Positions 35,678-47,785 of a DNA stretch of 64,000 nucleotides are shown here, piece after piece. The position numbers were made by a program, and so were the translations under genes. Location of the stretch: NCBI RefSeq assembly GCF_004193775.1, contig NC_041011.1, forward strand, positions 40,741,167-40,805,166, given 5' to 3'. Below the pieces are notes generated by a model that saw nothing but the letters and a program-made list of their open reading frames with translations, did no database searches and was not told the DNA's origin. The stretch's first letter is position 1, and every line of letters begins with the position of its first letter. The stretch is from Glycine soja. Taxonomy: Eukaryota; Streptophyta; Magnoliopsida; Fabales; Fabaceae.

Positions 35678-35685
35678 TATATAAA
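35678..35685 (+). promoter_or_regulatory. TATA box of the HPt gene
   Basis: TATATAAA in the context CACTATATAAACTAGG is a textbook plant TATA box 74 bases before the ATG. Confidence 0.7.
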
Positions 35686-35751
35686 CTAGGCAGAAGAAGA
35701 AATCAGTACCTAAAAAAATATTGAGTGGCTGGTTAGAACTTGAGACTAATA

Positions 35752-37002
35752 ATGGATGGTATAGTTCAACTGCAGAGGCAACTTGTTGATTATACTGCTT
35801 CCCTATTTCATGAGGTAAGTAAGCATGCTATGCAATTGCCATTACACATTAAGATGAAATAGAAAAGGGAAGGTTCATAAGTCATAAGCTATGTTTATTG
35901 TGTTACTTACTTCATCTGCTTTCTGGTTTGTCTTGCCATTTCTTGCTGTGGTGATGTCTATCAAAAGGGTTTTCTAGATGACCAATTTAACCAGCTTCAG
36001 CAACTTCAAGATGAAAGCAACCCAGATTTTGTGGTTGAAGTGGTGACTCTCTTTTTTGAAGATGCGGAGAGGCTTCTTAATGAGCTCACAAAAACACTGT
36101 AAGGGTACCAAAATTTCCTGCTTTATTATACACATCTTTAGACCAAGTAATCATGTATCTTTTGGAAACTCTTCCAAAACTCAACATTTTAATAATGTTG
36201 ATTCATTCATCTCAAATAGAGGCCAGCCAAGCATTGATTTTAAAAGGTTGGATGCTCATGTTCACCAGTTGAAGGGTAGCAGCTCCAGGTAAATAATTCT
36301 TCATAACTAGAATCTATCTCAGAAAAAATTATGTTGGTCATGTTGGTTTTGCTTTCTTAAGTTGGTGGAAGTTGTATCCACTTGAAATACCACATTATTG
36401 GTCACAGTTGTATTATTATTGCTAATAACATGTAGCATAGTGGCATGGACCTCACCTTTGTTAGAACCTATTCTGGAGGATACATTTTCACTTGTCTTTT
36501 ACCTTACGATTTGGTCTTTTTACAACTATCAAAAGTTTGATAAAGTTATTGGGAAATGCAGCATTGGAGCACAGAGAATTCACAGAGTCTGCATTTCCTT
36601 CCGAAACTCTTGTGAGGAGCAAAACGTTGAAGGGTAAGGTTCTTGACAATTCCATATCAAAATTCTTATATATTCTATGCCTATAAATCTTGCAAAATAT
36701 CATGTGGCCTAGTTGTTTTTATGGTTTTTTTTTCTTTCTTAAAAAGAAAATTCTCCATATTCTGAAAGAAAAAAAAAATGCTTGGTGTTCAGGTGTCTTA
36801 AAAACTTGCAACAGGTGAAACAGGAGTATTCCTTGGTGAAAAGCAAGCTTGAAACTCTCTTCAGGGTAAGGGCATGAGGATCTTCGATCTCTAGTACTTT
36901 CTATAAAATCATGAGAAGCTGTTAATATCTACAATCTTTTTATATGTCTTTCTATTTATGTGATTATAGATGGAGCAACAGATTTTGGCTGCAGGTGGGT
37001 AG
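35752..37002 (+). CDS. Histidine-containing phosphotransfer protein (AHP family)
   Basis: Six exons (35752-35814, 35968-36098, 36220-36288, 36562-36633, 36793-36865, 36970-37002) encode 146 residues, the usual size for plant HPt proteins. They relay phosphate from cytokinin-receptor histidine kinases to nuclear response regulators. The active site is complete: [13 protein letters not shown], with phospho-acceptor His80 and the conserved Lys and Gly after it. Other family features are the start [19 protein letters not shown], the segment [20 protein letters not shown], and the acidic FFEDAERLL helix. The C-terminus [10 protein letters not shown] is also typical of the family. Each exon junction keeps the frame, including a codon split inside GSSS. 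A TATA box is well placed. It belongs with the canonical (His-bearing) members rather than pseudo-HPts such as AHP6. Confidence 0.93.
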
Positions 37003-40000
37003 TGTGATACGAGGCAGAGATATTTTGCAGCCATTGCAATTTGCAAACAACACTCAGAACAAATCATGTCCAATCTGCAAACAAAGCAACCCCACTTCTA
37101 TGTTGTATTTTAACTTTGTGTATGATTTTGTCCAGTGGATCATGGTTGTGAAATTGGATTTATCATTTAAGCCAGAGTTGGCCCATATTTAGTCCAAAAG
37201 CAATGTGAATAACCCATGATCTCTTAGCTGTTCAAATATTAACTATCTTAATTTTTGCCTATAAACTGTCTTCGATAATAGAGGGAATGCGTGGTTGAAT
37301 AACTGTCTTACACTTGATGCAATAACCAGTACAAAGTAGAAATTAACTAATTGAAATCGCTTATGATAGAATGTTTTTTTGAGTAACTTCAAAACTTCCC
37401 TATGTACTAATATACAGACCTATATAGATATGGCTGGCTAGATGCTATCAGTATTTTCTTAAGGCGCCAAACTCGAATGCTTCAACTTAAGGGTACCTTA
37501 ACCTTAATAGAGATGTCATAAATTTTTTAATCTTAACAACGTTAATACTGAGAAGTTTATTATTTTTGTCAGCGTTATATGCGCAGTCTTGGTCCATATA
37601 ATGCACATTCTAGTGCAGGACAATGAGTTCTGATAATAACGTGCAACAACGTGAATCCCTCAATACAAATTGCTTAGATTTACGTTCCACAGCACTGGTC
37701 ATGCATCTGCTCTTAGAATCTATATAGTTAGCATGTTTTTCGACAATCACACAATTTGTCAGCATTCAAATATGCCCGTTAGAAACAGAAAAGGAGAAAT
37801 CCTAGAGTAATTCAACAGTAATAATATTTAGAATGACTGAGAATTAATTTGAATTTATTAAATATACTATTTTAAATATAATGCTACTGCTTGAATAGTT
37901 ATGCAATGTTTTTAATGATCAGACTGAGCGTTATAAGCTAGGAGTATACTATAAGAGTTTCTCGTTTAAAACAAAGAAAAAAATTACACAATATTTGTAA
38001 TTTAACCAGTCTTATGTTGTTTGGTGTTTTGTGTTGATGTGGTGTGAGCAATATATGTAGTGACCAGTCTTATGTTGTTTGGTCTGAGCAATGTGCTACA
38101 TTCAATGCATTGGTGTATTTTACAAGGTCAACTTCTTCCAGATAGGTATGTCTCCTGGTCAGCACGTCATTTGCAGACAAGATCCAAAACCAAGCTAAGC
38201 TAGCTGTTATAATGAGTAATGACAGAGTAGCTGATCATTTTTTTTTTCTTCTTGTTAATTACACAAAACCATATCGCATTAATCAATAACTTCTTTTTTA
38301 CCTAAACATATAGTACTAGTGTTAAAATGTTTGCTAACATTATATCTAGGCAATCCCAGAAGCAGCATTTCTAATGATGGAAGTTGATACATTATTTTTA
38401 GTAAAAAATAAATAATAATTCAATGTTTGTTACTTGTTAGAGACAGGCATTATTTAACTTTCACCTACATATTTGAGATTTTACCTAAGTATAACAAGTT
38501 ATTACACATCCACAAACATTGATTTGCTATTGAAGGTCAATAATATTAGCCCATGGCCAAACAATTCGATGCATTTAGTCGGATTTCCACAACACATGAT
38601 AGATTAGCTTTGTCGAGTCCAATTTTCTAGTCTACCAAAATAGTAGTTTAGAAGTTGATACTGTTCTGATAAGGAATCTCAAAAATTTAAAAATTCTCTC
38701 ATGAGTGAATTCTTTATGAAGTTATGTGAAAGATCCAAAACGTTGGTATGGGAAGTTCATGTTCTAATCTAATTTAATAATGCTTAGCAAATGTATTTGA
38801 CGATCGAAGAGTTTCCAGCTGCGCAGATTCCGTTTAAAGTGTATTTCTCATATATTTTACTTTCCTTCAGATCACATTAATAAGGGAGTTTGTTGCTTGT
38901 GCCTTATCCTGCATTCTTGATGTACGACCATATATATAATGTCTTAAACTAATTACAAAATTTAAAACAGGTTGGTGCATGCATGTATAAGAGTAAGGAA
39001 GCTACATTGTCCCACGCAATGACATATAAAGGGTTTATTCTAATTGCCGTTATAACAGGCACGTGTTATGAACAGGATTAAACGTGAGCGTCTATCAAAT
39101 CATTAACAATCTAAATGTCAAGTCAGCAATATCCTTGTACTTATAGGTCAAGTAGTACTTGTATAAAAAATAATTGCTCTAGCCTCTATTATTGAAGTGT
39201 TGAGATTGTTCTAGCCTTCAACAGTCACTTAAGAGTCTCACCCACGTAGTTGAAGTGGTGCTCAGACTATATAGGTTTTGTAGGAATCAGGTTATGGTAA
39301 GATTTCCAAATGGAGTATTGTTTTTAGCATTGCTCCAAAGCTGAGGTTTACGTCTATCAATTCAAAATTATATCAAATTTTAACTTTCCTCTTAGTTAAA
39401 ACTTTAAAGTGGTTACCATTAGCAATCAAACTCTTAAGCATTCAAACTGCATGAGTGAGCTAGTTACATGTTATCAATTAATGTGCACCTATAAATTAAA
39501 ATTACACTTGGCAGTAATCTCTTCTGAAAACGTGCTTCTAACAAAGTTTTTAGGTTTAGAAGGATAGATGACTGAGGAAAGGTTGGGACTTAAAAATTTA
39601 AACTTGTTTTTTCCTCTAATGGAGAATTACCTTTATGGTACCAACATGATTAACATGAAATTGCTCGAATTTAATTGCTTTCAACATATTGCAAAATTTT
39701 AATTTAATGGAGTACTTCCTTTTTTTCTCTTCAAATAAATACCCTTCAGGGTCTTTGATATACTCAAATGATCCATTCAATGGTCATGGTGCTACTACAA
39801 TGGCTGAAGGTTTTATTTATTTATTTTTATTGATGAAACAAGTTGATAAAACCAAGAGGCACTCTCAATACTATATAAGCCAACATCGATAGAAGATTGA
39901 TTCATGTAGAAGTCATGAAGAATAAGATAAATAAATAAAATAGGAGAGACAGGTCAGATTTAGAGATGATATGTGAATGCAATATATGTTAATGATATAA

Positions 40001-41640
40001 GTTGTCAATTTTAGAAGAAATTTCTTTTACAAACTCGAAATTGTGCTATCATTCTACACCAAAAAATAAGAAGTGTATTAAAATATTTGTTGTTGAACTA
40101 AATCTCGTTTTTCTCAAATTCGTTGAAATAGATTCAAATTTTAAACCATTTATTATTTTGTTCATTTGTGTTGCTCTATTTTCTGTAATCAAAATGTTAA
40201 TCTTAATGTAATTGATGATTCCGGCACAAGTAAACAAATTAACCCAAAGAGTCTCACAAGACATTTTTTTATGAGTAGTCTGACAAGACATTGTAATTAA
40301 TTTATAATTTATTTGAATTTATATAAATTTGAAAAGTGTTTAGTAAAAGAATTCGTGTCACTAAATATTTTTCCACACAATACTTGAAATAGTGTTTAAA
40401 ATTAAAGCTCATTGTATTATTATTTTTTTTAGTTTTTTTAGTTTTCTCGGTTTTTTTTTAAAAGTAATCCTATTTGATACATTGGACATTAAATTTAATC
40501 AGACGAACACAATAACAAACTCTATAACAAAGTAAAAAGTAACGAAAATAAATTATCTCAAACTTGCAAGAACGTGTGAGGAGCACCAATAAAATATAGA
40601 ACGCGAGATAGAAATTAAGACCAAAGAAATAATTACATTATAATCAATGAAGATACAAGAAAACTTTCAATAAGTGCACTAAAACATGCTACAAACCGTC
40701 AAATCAAAACAAACCCCTCAATTGGAAAAATAGAAACAAGAAGATAAAAACCCAAAATATAAAGCAGATAATGCGAAATACTTATCTCTCTCTACAGATA
40801 TCTTTTTCCCGATTCAACTAGACAATTCGAAGTATTACGCGCGTAGAACCTGCCTTCCAAAAATCAGTCCGATCCAAGGATGAACGAATCCACAGTTGCA
40901 ATTGGGAAAATGTTCTCTAGTGGGTATGCAAAAATCACATGGATTTTTCCTCTCCTTCTTTCTCTCTCAATGATTTAACTGTTTTTCCTTTTAAATGAGT
41001 CTCTCTCAAAGTATCTCATTCTCTGACATGACCCTCTACACTTAAATAAGTGAAACATACGAGATCTTTTTATTTGGGCCTTTATTCCATATAGAAATGG
41101 TGTCCAAAAAATTCAACAAATTTTGTCATGTGAGAAATTAAAATTTCTACAAGTTAAACTCAACCCATATTAATCTTTTTACCTTGTTTTTAACTTCAAG
41201 ATTTTAATAAAATTTCTCCATTAACTTTACATTATTTATTGTAAAAATAAATCCTCAAACTAAATACTACACTACTTGTTTTATTTATTGCATTGTTTAG
41301 ATTGTTTATTTTTCTTTTTAATCGAATATTTCATGTTTAAAGAATTAATTTGAAATTAAAATTACCTAAAAGCTTCCATCAAAGAGTGGAACCATGCAAA
41401 TCAAATCAGTTTATGATTGTGAAGCAAACATTATGAAACAACCTCTTGCTTTTATCAATATGTTCCACCTGCTTCTCTAGGTATTAGTGGAGTGAGGAAT
41501 TTCCCGTGATTCAACTACCAAACAAAAAAACGTGAACCTATTCTCAGGACCCCACCATTTCCATATGCTATTGTTTCTAAAATTTATTATCGTTAAGAGT
41601 ATCTTGTCTATTACACAACAAGTTGAACCTCATTGGTGCA
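37003..41640. other. Intergenic spacer, repeat-like in the right part
   Basis: The first part is HPt 3'UTR and AT-rich spacer. A 20-base segment (ACCAGTCTTATGTTGTTTGG) occurs twice at 38.00 and 38.06 kb. The part 40.5-41.3 kb has a composition and style recalling a retrotransposon LTR or leader (clustered CTCTCT, CCGATCCAAGG), but I found no partner repeat or ends. No gene is supported; ORFs at 39.7, 40.0 and 40.05 kb look like chance. Confidence 0.5.
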
Positions 41641-41935
41641 GCCTTTAAAGATCCTAACGGGATTGAAGCTATGAATGTAGAGATTAAGGCATTAGAAGTT
41701 AATAATACTTAGATTCTTATTGATCTTCCACGGCATAAGAATGTCATTTGATGTAAGTGGGTCTACACTCAAATAGAAGATTAAGACTATTTAGATACTT
41801 TCTCTGCAGGGGCCAAGTTGACCATTGTAAGTAAGGCTTTTATTAGCTTTAGCTGCTATCAATCGATGGCATATGAAGCAACTGGATTGAACAATATTTT
41901 TCTACATGGTGATTTGAATGAGGAAGTGTTAAAAT
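41641..41935 (+). mobile_element. Ty1/copia reverse transcriptase fragment
   Basis: One frame reads AAFKDPNGIEAMNVEIKALE, then LIDLPRHKNVI, CKWVY, DTFSAGAKLTIV and FLHGDLNEEV. These are the ordered landmarks of a copia RT N-terminal region. Two expected codons are stops: TAG where a Trp precedes ILIDLP, and TGA before CKWVY. The part between CKWVY and DTFS is shortened. Nothing of integrase or RNase H follows, so this is a truncated remnant. Confidence 0.8.
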
Positions 41936-41977
41936 ATTTTTAAGTTGAAAATGATGTCATGTCTTTTATGAAGTTAA

Positions 41978-42372
41978 GAGGAAGAAAATAAGGGTATTTT
42001 AAACATAAATTTTTATTAAAAGTCATGTAACTAACATGTGTCTACTTTCTGTTAAATTAGTAAACTGTGTTTAGGAGGGGGGCTAAACTATTAAGGGAGT
42101 TTTTATAGGATGCAAAAAAAGAGGAGTGTCGGATGCAACTTGAAAGAACACACAGGAAATACCAGTGTGAGGAGGAAGAAGATAAGAATATTTTAAATAT
42201 AAATTTTCATTAAAAGTGATATGACCAAGATATTTACTTTCAATTAAATTTAAATGGTGTTTAAGAGAGAGGAAGTCTAAATATAATGTAAGTTAAACAG
42301 TTAAAAGATTTTTATAAGGTGAAAAAAAATATCAAATACAATTTAAAAAAACACAAAAATCAAATATAATTT
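41978..42372. repeat. Two tandem copies of a 194-bp unit
   Basis: GAGGAAGAAAATAAGGGTAT at 41978 and GAGGAAGAAGATAAGAATAT at 42172 start two diverged copies. Both continue through TTTTAAA.ATAAATTTT, ATTAAAAGT, GTGTTTA and TTTTTATA to a run of A followed by ACACA. They follow directly on the copia RT fragment. Confidence 0.75.
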
Positions 42373-44576
42373 ACTCATAAAACTAACACCACATCATTGC
42401 ATACTATGTATACAGAATATACATACACATCAAAATGTAGATAGAAGATACATTAAAACAATTTCCCTTAAAGTTGTGTTATATTATACAAACAGTTTGG
42501 TATAATGAAAGTAACACAAATAAATATACAATTAATCACAAGAGGATAAATGGGATGACTACAAAAACAATTTAAATAGATAAAAACATTCGAATAATAA
42601 ATTTATTTGTAGATAAGGTTTGGTATAAAAAGTATCAAAATCTTGTTACAAAAGTGTTGGATAAATAAAATTTAGAATAATGAAAAAAAAAAAAGCATTA
42701 CATAGATCATATCTCGCGTATCATGCGTATATTGCTACTGAATGATGAGTACTGTGAAACTATTGCTTTCCTACTTTTTGAGTGTGTTCTTCATGACCCA
42801 AATTTAATCGTTCTGGATTGTCACTCCATGTTTCTCTTTTAAATCTCATAAAATTAGGCTGAAGCCTGAAAAATCCCTAAAGGACACTATCAGACCACTT
42901 TCAGAAACAAAAGGTCCAAAGAACCAAGTAGAAATCAAAGGTAGTAATTCGCCTTCATTGCCAACCCATTAACAATCGATACTCTAACTCCCATGTTTCC
43001 ACTTCACCCAAGTCCCTTCGGATTCCCGAAACTTTGACGTTGTTTTAGAATTCTTATATGTAATTCTACAATTTTTTTTTAATTGTACTCTTGTATGTAG
43101 TTGAATAATCAATAGTGTATTTTTTTTAGTAGAGTGTTGATAACTTAAAATTTTACAAATACTTATAATGTAGCATTAATGTTATTTCTTATTGAAAATA
43201 GTAGTCATAGGAGGACAATTTGAGCGGTTAAAAACAGTACATAAAATTGTAAAACAATAAATGAAGATAATTTAATCTAAATTTATATATATTAAATATT
43301 TCTTAATTTATATCTATCAACCTTAAACATTCAAAGTTTTGAAATAGAGGAAGCAGTGATTAATCTGATAATGTATTTAATTCACTAGAGGCTATCACCA
43401 ATTGAACTAACCACTAGTTGTTTGACTAAAAAAGTATTGTTAATAATAGTAAATGCTAACTTAGAACATTAGTTTAAAAAGTAAAAGAATAATAATTTTT
43501 ATTGGGATGTAAAACAATGTGCTCTTTTATGATTTAAAAGTGTATTTCCAAATGATTTTCAATAAAATATTTTTTTAAATTTTGATTAACAAGACCCAAT
43601 TTATAATTATTAGCATTGTGATGCGTGTAATTAGAATATAAAAAATCTCCAAAATCCACGTGGATTATTTTAATTGATACTTTGGGTGTCCCATTTTTTT
43701 TAATTGATTAATTAACTATCCATTGTTGAGTTGCAGGATGTTGGGAAATGTATTTTTTATTTATTGGGTGAATCCAATTGAAGAAAGGTGGATGAAAGAA
43801 GAGAGGAAGAGAATTGATGACTGACCTGCAAAAGCAGTTCAAAATTATAAAATGCTACATTTTTCTTTTATTTTGCATTATTGTGATTTTATGGTGATTT
43901 TTAGTTTAGGGGTGGTGTCTGGGTTGTTAGAAATCACTGAAATGAAATGTAATACTAGATTCTATACGTAATTGTTTGTGGTGGATTAATTTGACATTTA
44001 ATTGTTAAATTTAGAATTTTAAATGACATAAAGTAATATTATTTAACGATTAATTTGTTAGTTTTTTTTATAACAATAATAAAGCACTCAAACACCAAAA
44101 GACATGCATAGTAGACATAGGTGAGAATGGGTAATAAATGTTGATCCTTTTAAGTATTACTAAGCAGTAAAAAGTGAAATTTCAGATGATAATTAGTCTA
44201 TCTGAATTAGCAGTATACTCAACAGAATAAGTTCGTCCAACAGTAACGCATAGGTTTGGCCATTTACATTAACAGATGAATAGACATAAACGATGAAAAG
44301 AATTATCACATATTTTTATAAATTGAGGGAAAAAAAATATTTTTCAATAACACAGAGACCCAACGATCAATGATGAATGCATATTACAAATTCAAGTGAG
44401 AAATTAGATATTGAGAAAAGAAAGGATAAGTTTGGGCTGCACGTGGTGACTGCTGAGCGAATAGAAATACACAGAGAAAGGCGTGGTTTTGAATTCCTGG
44501 ATTGGGTTGGGGCCCAAAATTTGAATTCGAAAAGCCAACAACACATCTGATCTATCCCTCTACCTTCATCTTGTGG
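42373..44576. other. Intergenic spacer upstream of the coiled-coil gene
   Basis: AT-rich spacer without recognisable coding sequence; the final 200 bases, less AT-rich and containing GCACGTGG (G-box core near 44441-44446), are the likely promoter. Confidence 0.55.
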
Positions 44577-44587
44577 TATATATATAT
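44577..44587 (+). promoter_or_regulatory. TATA box of the coiled-coil gene
   Basis: TATATATATAT lies 86 bases upstream of the ATG. A transcription start around 44610 would leave a 5'UTR of about 50 nt. Confidence 0.5.
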
Positions 44588-44620
44588 CCTTCCTATCAAC
44601 ACATTTTCTCTTCCCCTGTA

Positions 44621-44640
44621 AAACCCTAGATAAACCCTAA
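44621..44640 (+). promoter_or_regulatory. Telo-box pair before the coiled-coil gene
   Basis: AAACCCTAG (44621-44629) and AAACCCTAA (44632-44640) stand 23 bases before the start codon. Telo-boxes (AAACCCTAA) near plant transcription starts are associated with growth-related expression. Confidence 0.5.
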
Positions 44641-44662
44641 TAGTCACACCGTCCCTTCAAAT

Positions 44663-46378
44663 ATGGCCAAAAAGAAAGTCTCTCAATCTCACGACCCCAA
44701 AGAATCCCAAAACGTAAAGCAACCCTTGCCAATGGCTACTCCAACCGATGGCTCCTCAGAACTGCAGATTCAGAACCTCAAAAACCTCAACGCCGTCCTT
44801 CTCAAGGAGACCACCCAACGCCGCCAGCAGATTCACTCTCTCCAGTCCGCGCTCCAGCAATCCGCCGTCACCTACGACACCAACCTCGCCTTTGACGTCC
44901 AAAACGCTGTCGTTTCTGTCTTCTTCAAAAACCAGCTCGAGGAAATGAACCTTCGCTTCGACACGCTCGTCGGAGAGAAGGACTACGAGGTTGCGGTTCT
45001 CAAGCGCCAGCTCAATGACCTCGCCGCCCGTCTCGAGAACGAAACCAGTTCTCTCGTTAAAGAGCGTGACGGACTCGTTCGCGAGACGAAGCGGCTGGAG
45101 GAGTGCTTTGACAGAGAGAGGAAGCTTCGGGATGAAGCGGAGACGGCTAGGTCTGAAGGCGAAAAGGTTTTGTCTCGGAAACAGAGAGACATTGCGGAAC
45201 TTGAAACGGAGAGAGATTTCGCGGTGAAGAGTTCTCAGGAGTCGCTTAGTTTTATTGAAACGCTGAGGGAGGAGATTGAAGCGGTGACTAGGGACAAGAG
45301 TGAGATTCAAAGCCGAAACAATGCCCTAGAGAACAAAATCGGTTATCTGGAAAATGAGTTGAAGCGACTCAACCAGTCTACGAAGAAGGACGAGGAGATT
45401 ACTCGTACAAAGATTCTCGAACTGGAAGGTAACCTTGGCCTTGCGTTGCAGAAGGAAGAGGAGATGAAAGTGGAGATAAGTGCTCTTCTCAAGGAGAAGA
45501 AGGAGGTGGAAAAGAGCGTTGAAACGTTAACAGAGGAAAAAGATGGTGTTCGTAAGGCTTTGAATGTTCTTCAGAAGGAGTTAGAGGATAAGCAGCACGA
45601 GCTTGATGAAGCTGTTAGAGTGAGGAGTGAGATCGAGGAGGTCAAGGGCAATCTCGAGAATGAAATTGTTGAGTTGCTAGGGAAAGTGGATGAGTTGAAA
45701 GAGTCTTGGGAAAAGTCTGAAGAGGAAAACAAAGAGTTGGTTTCGCAGGTTAAGCATTATAGAAATGCTGTCGATGAAGCTGTGCTTGAGAAGGAAAGCA
45801 TCAAGAAGGTGTTTGATGGGGAGAAAAAGAAAGTGGAGAATTTGCAGTTGCAGATTGCAGGGATAGAGAAAGTGGTTGCGAAGAGCAATGCTGAATTGGG
45901 ACAGGTGAGAAGCGAAAGAGACAAGCTAGTTGAGAAGGAAAAGAAGCTGGAAGGCAAAGTGAGTGTTTTGAGGAAGGAAAATGAATCATTGCAGGGTATG
46001 CTCGCCGAGGCTCGAAAGGAATCCAAGGATTTGAATGCCAAGGTTGAAGTTTGGTGCAGCAATTCAAACAAAGCACTGGCATTGTTGAAGACTACTGCTG
46101 CTGCACTTGTGTATCAACACAAGGAAAGGGGTGGTGAGGAAGTGGCGTCCAATGGGAATCATGTGGAGGAAATTCAGCCATATGCTCAGGAACTTGATGC
46201 AATAAAGAAGGCATTCAAAAGCAAGGATGAGATGGTGGATGACATGAAGCAACAACTTGTTTCACTCAACAAATCTGTGGCTGAGGCACACAAGAGTAAG
46301 AGCTTGTGGACTATGATATCCTCTGCAACTACAATTTTTGCTGCTGTCTTAGCTGCTTATGTTGCTAGAGGACGCTGA
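44663..46378 (+). CDS. Tail-anchored long coiled-coil protein
   Basis: An intronless frame of 571 codons starting MAKKKVSQSHD. From about residue 30 to 545 it is nearly continuous heptad-rich coiled coil full of Glu, Lys and Leu with few prolines. It ends in one hydrophobic segment (about 548-567, MISSATTIFAAVLAAYVA) and a short basic tail RGR. This is the layout of a C-tail-anchored protein on a cytosolic organelle face. The short basic tail is compatible with plastid, mitochondrial or peroxisomal outer membranes or the ER, and the sequence alone does not decide. I do not recognise a named family. The coding part is markedly GC-richer than its flanks, and antisense ORFs inside it are shadows. 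A TATA box and telo-boxes lie just upstream. Confidence 0.85.
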   Translation: MAKKKVSQSHDPKESQNVKQPLPMATPTDGSSELQIQNLKNLNAVLLKETTQRRQQIHSLQSALQQSAVTYDTNLAFDVQNAVVSVFFKNQLEEMNLRFDTLVGEKDYEVAVLKRQLNDLAARLENETSSLVKERDGLVRETKRLEECFDRERKLRDEAETARSEGEKVLSRKQRDIAELETERDFAVKSSQESLSFIETLREEIEAVTRDKSEIQSRNNALENKIGYLENELKRLNQSTKKDEEITRTKILELEGNLGLALQKEEEMKVEISALLKEKKEVEKSVETLTEEKDGVRKALNVLQKELEDKQHELDEAVRVRSEIEEVKGNLENEIVELLGKVDELKESWEKSEEENKELVSQVKHYRNAVDEAVLEKESIKKVFDGEKKKVENLQLQIAGIEKVVAKSNAELGQVRSERDKLVEKEKKLEGKVSVLRKENESLQGMLAEARKESKDLNAKVEVWCSNSNKALALLKTTAAALVYQHKERGGEEVASNGNHVEEIQPYAQELDAIKKAFKSKDEMVDDMKQQLVSLNKSVAEAHKSKSLWTMISSATTIFAAVLAAYVARGR

Positions 46379-47785
46379 AGTTGAGCCTTTTGTGCTTTTT
46401 TACTTATATGAAATGAATGACTTACTTATGGTAATAGGATCAAGATATATGCCATTTATAATTTGAACTAGTTGAGCTATGTCTATCTTGATCCTTATTA
46501 GAGAATAACATTTTGATCTGTATTGAGCTTAAAACTTGAAGAAGAAATATGCAAGCTAATTATCTATAATTAATGCTATGCTGTTTGGTGTTAACATCTG
46601 TGTGTTTCGAGATAGTTACAAAGCAGAAGAAAGAAAATGTTGTTTTTGTCGAAATAACATTGTTTTATTAGATGTTTTTCCATTCAAGTGATAATAATTG
46701 GAGTTGGTATTTAGATTGGACGGGGATGGTAATTAGAACTTAGTTGTTGCAGGTTTTGGCATAATGTTACCAAAGATTATCATTTCGCCTTATATTTTTT
46801 CACATATCTTTGCTAGTTGTATTTATGCATCCAGTGACCCCGCATAATGAAAAGATCTGAAGGAAAACATTTTTGTTTTTTAGTACACCCTGAAAAATTA
46901 TCACTTTTAATTTAACGGCTTCTTTTTGCTTAAATAATCATACGTGTGAGGTGTGCTCTCCTTCCTGAAAATATTTCTGTGAAAAAGAGTATAGGTAAAA
47001 GAAGTTTCGAGTGTCAAATCCATTGTTTCTCTGAACTGTGTAGGTCTTTGATTTTATATACTGAATTGAAGCTTGGATTCTCGGTTGAGAGATTTTAATT
47101 CCTGAAATTTTAAAATCTTTTTTTTATGATATCTACCTAGGTGCTTTTTGGGTGTAAAACAACATAGAAAATAAAATGAATAAATATTAAATTGAAGGAA
47201 TTTTGTTAAATCAAAGACTAATAAAATTTATATAGAAAAAGACTAATAAAAGTTTTTAAAATATCATATTATTTTAAAACTAATTATAAAAAACACTTTT
47301 AATAAAATAAACAGTTTATTTATTTATTTTTTGCTATGTTTGTTTAAACCGTATATTTCTTAAAAAGAGTTGTTACTTTTTTAAAAAGGTAAAAAAAATT
47401 TACAGTCAATTAAATCTTATCTACTTAAAAAGTTTTTTTTAAATACTTTTGAAAATTATTTTCTTTTAATTTAAACAAACTGGTCGAATGAAATAAAGGC
47501 AATGGCGTACTAGTGTAGATAAGATGGTATTCAATCAGAGTATGTAGAAATATTGTATAATGTAATGTTTAAAATCATCAAGTAACACCTAAGCTGACAA
47601 ACATGCTTAAGTGCTAATATTACAAGAAATTTAAACAAAAAAATTCATTTGTAACAAAATAATTATTATTTAATTTTATTTTAGAAAAATATTAAAGTGA
47701 TATCATGATTTTTATTCGATAACAGTGATTATCATGATCTGAAAACAGAGTGACCATTTAAAAAAAAAAATGCCTACAGTTAGCG
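46379..47785. other. Intergenic spacer
   Basis: The first few hundred bases are likely 3'UTR of the coiled-coil gene; the rest is AT-rich without coding signals. Confidence 0.6.

Noticed and set aside
39689..39892. 67-residue ORF with peptide-like NDPFNGHGATTMAEG
   Set aside because: Looks protein-like in part but no exon borders or family could be recognised; likely chance in AT-rich DNA.
44756..46255. Several antisense and alternate-frame ORFs within the coiled-coil gene
   Set aside because: Produced by the GC-rich, Lys/Glu-rich codon pattern of the true frame.
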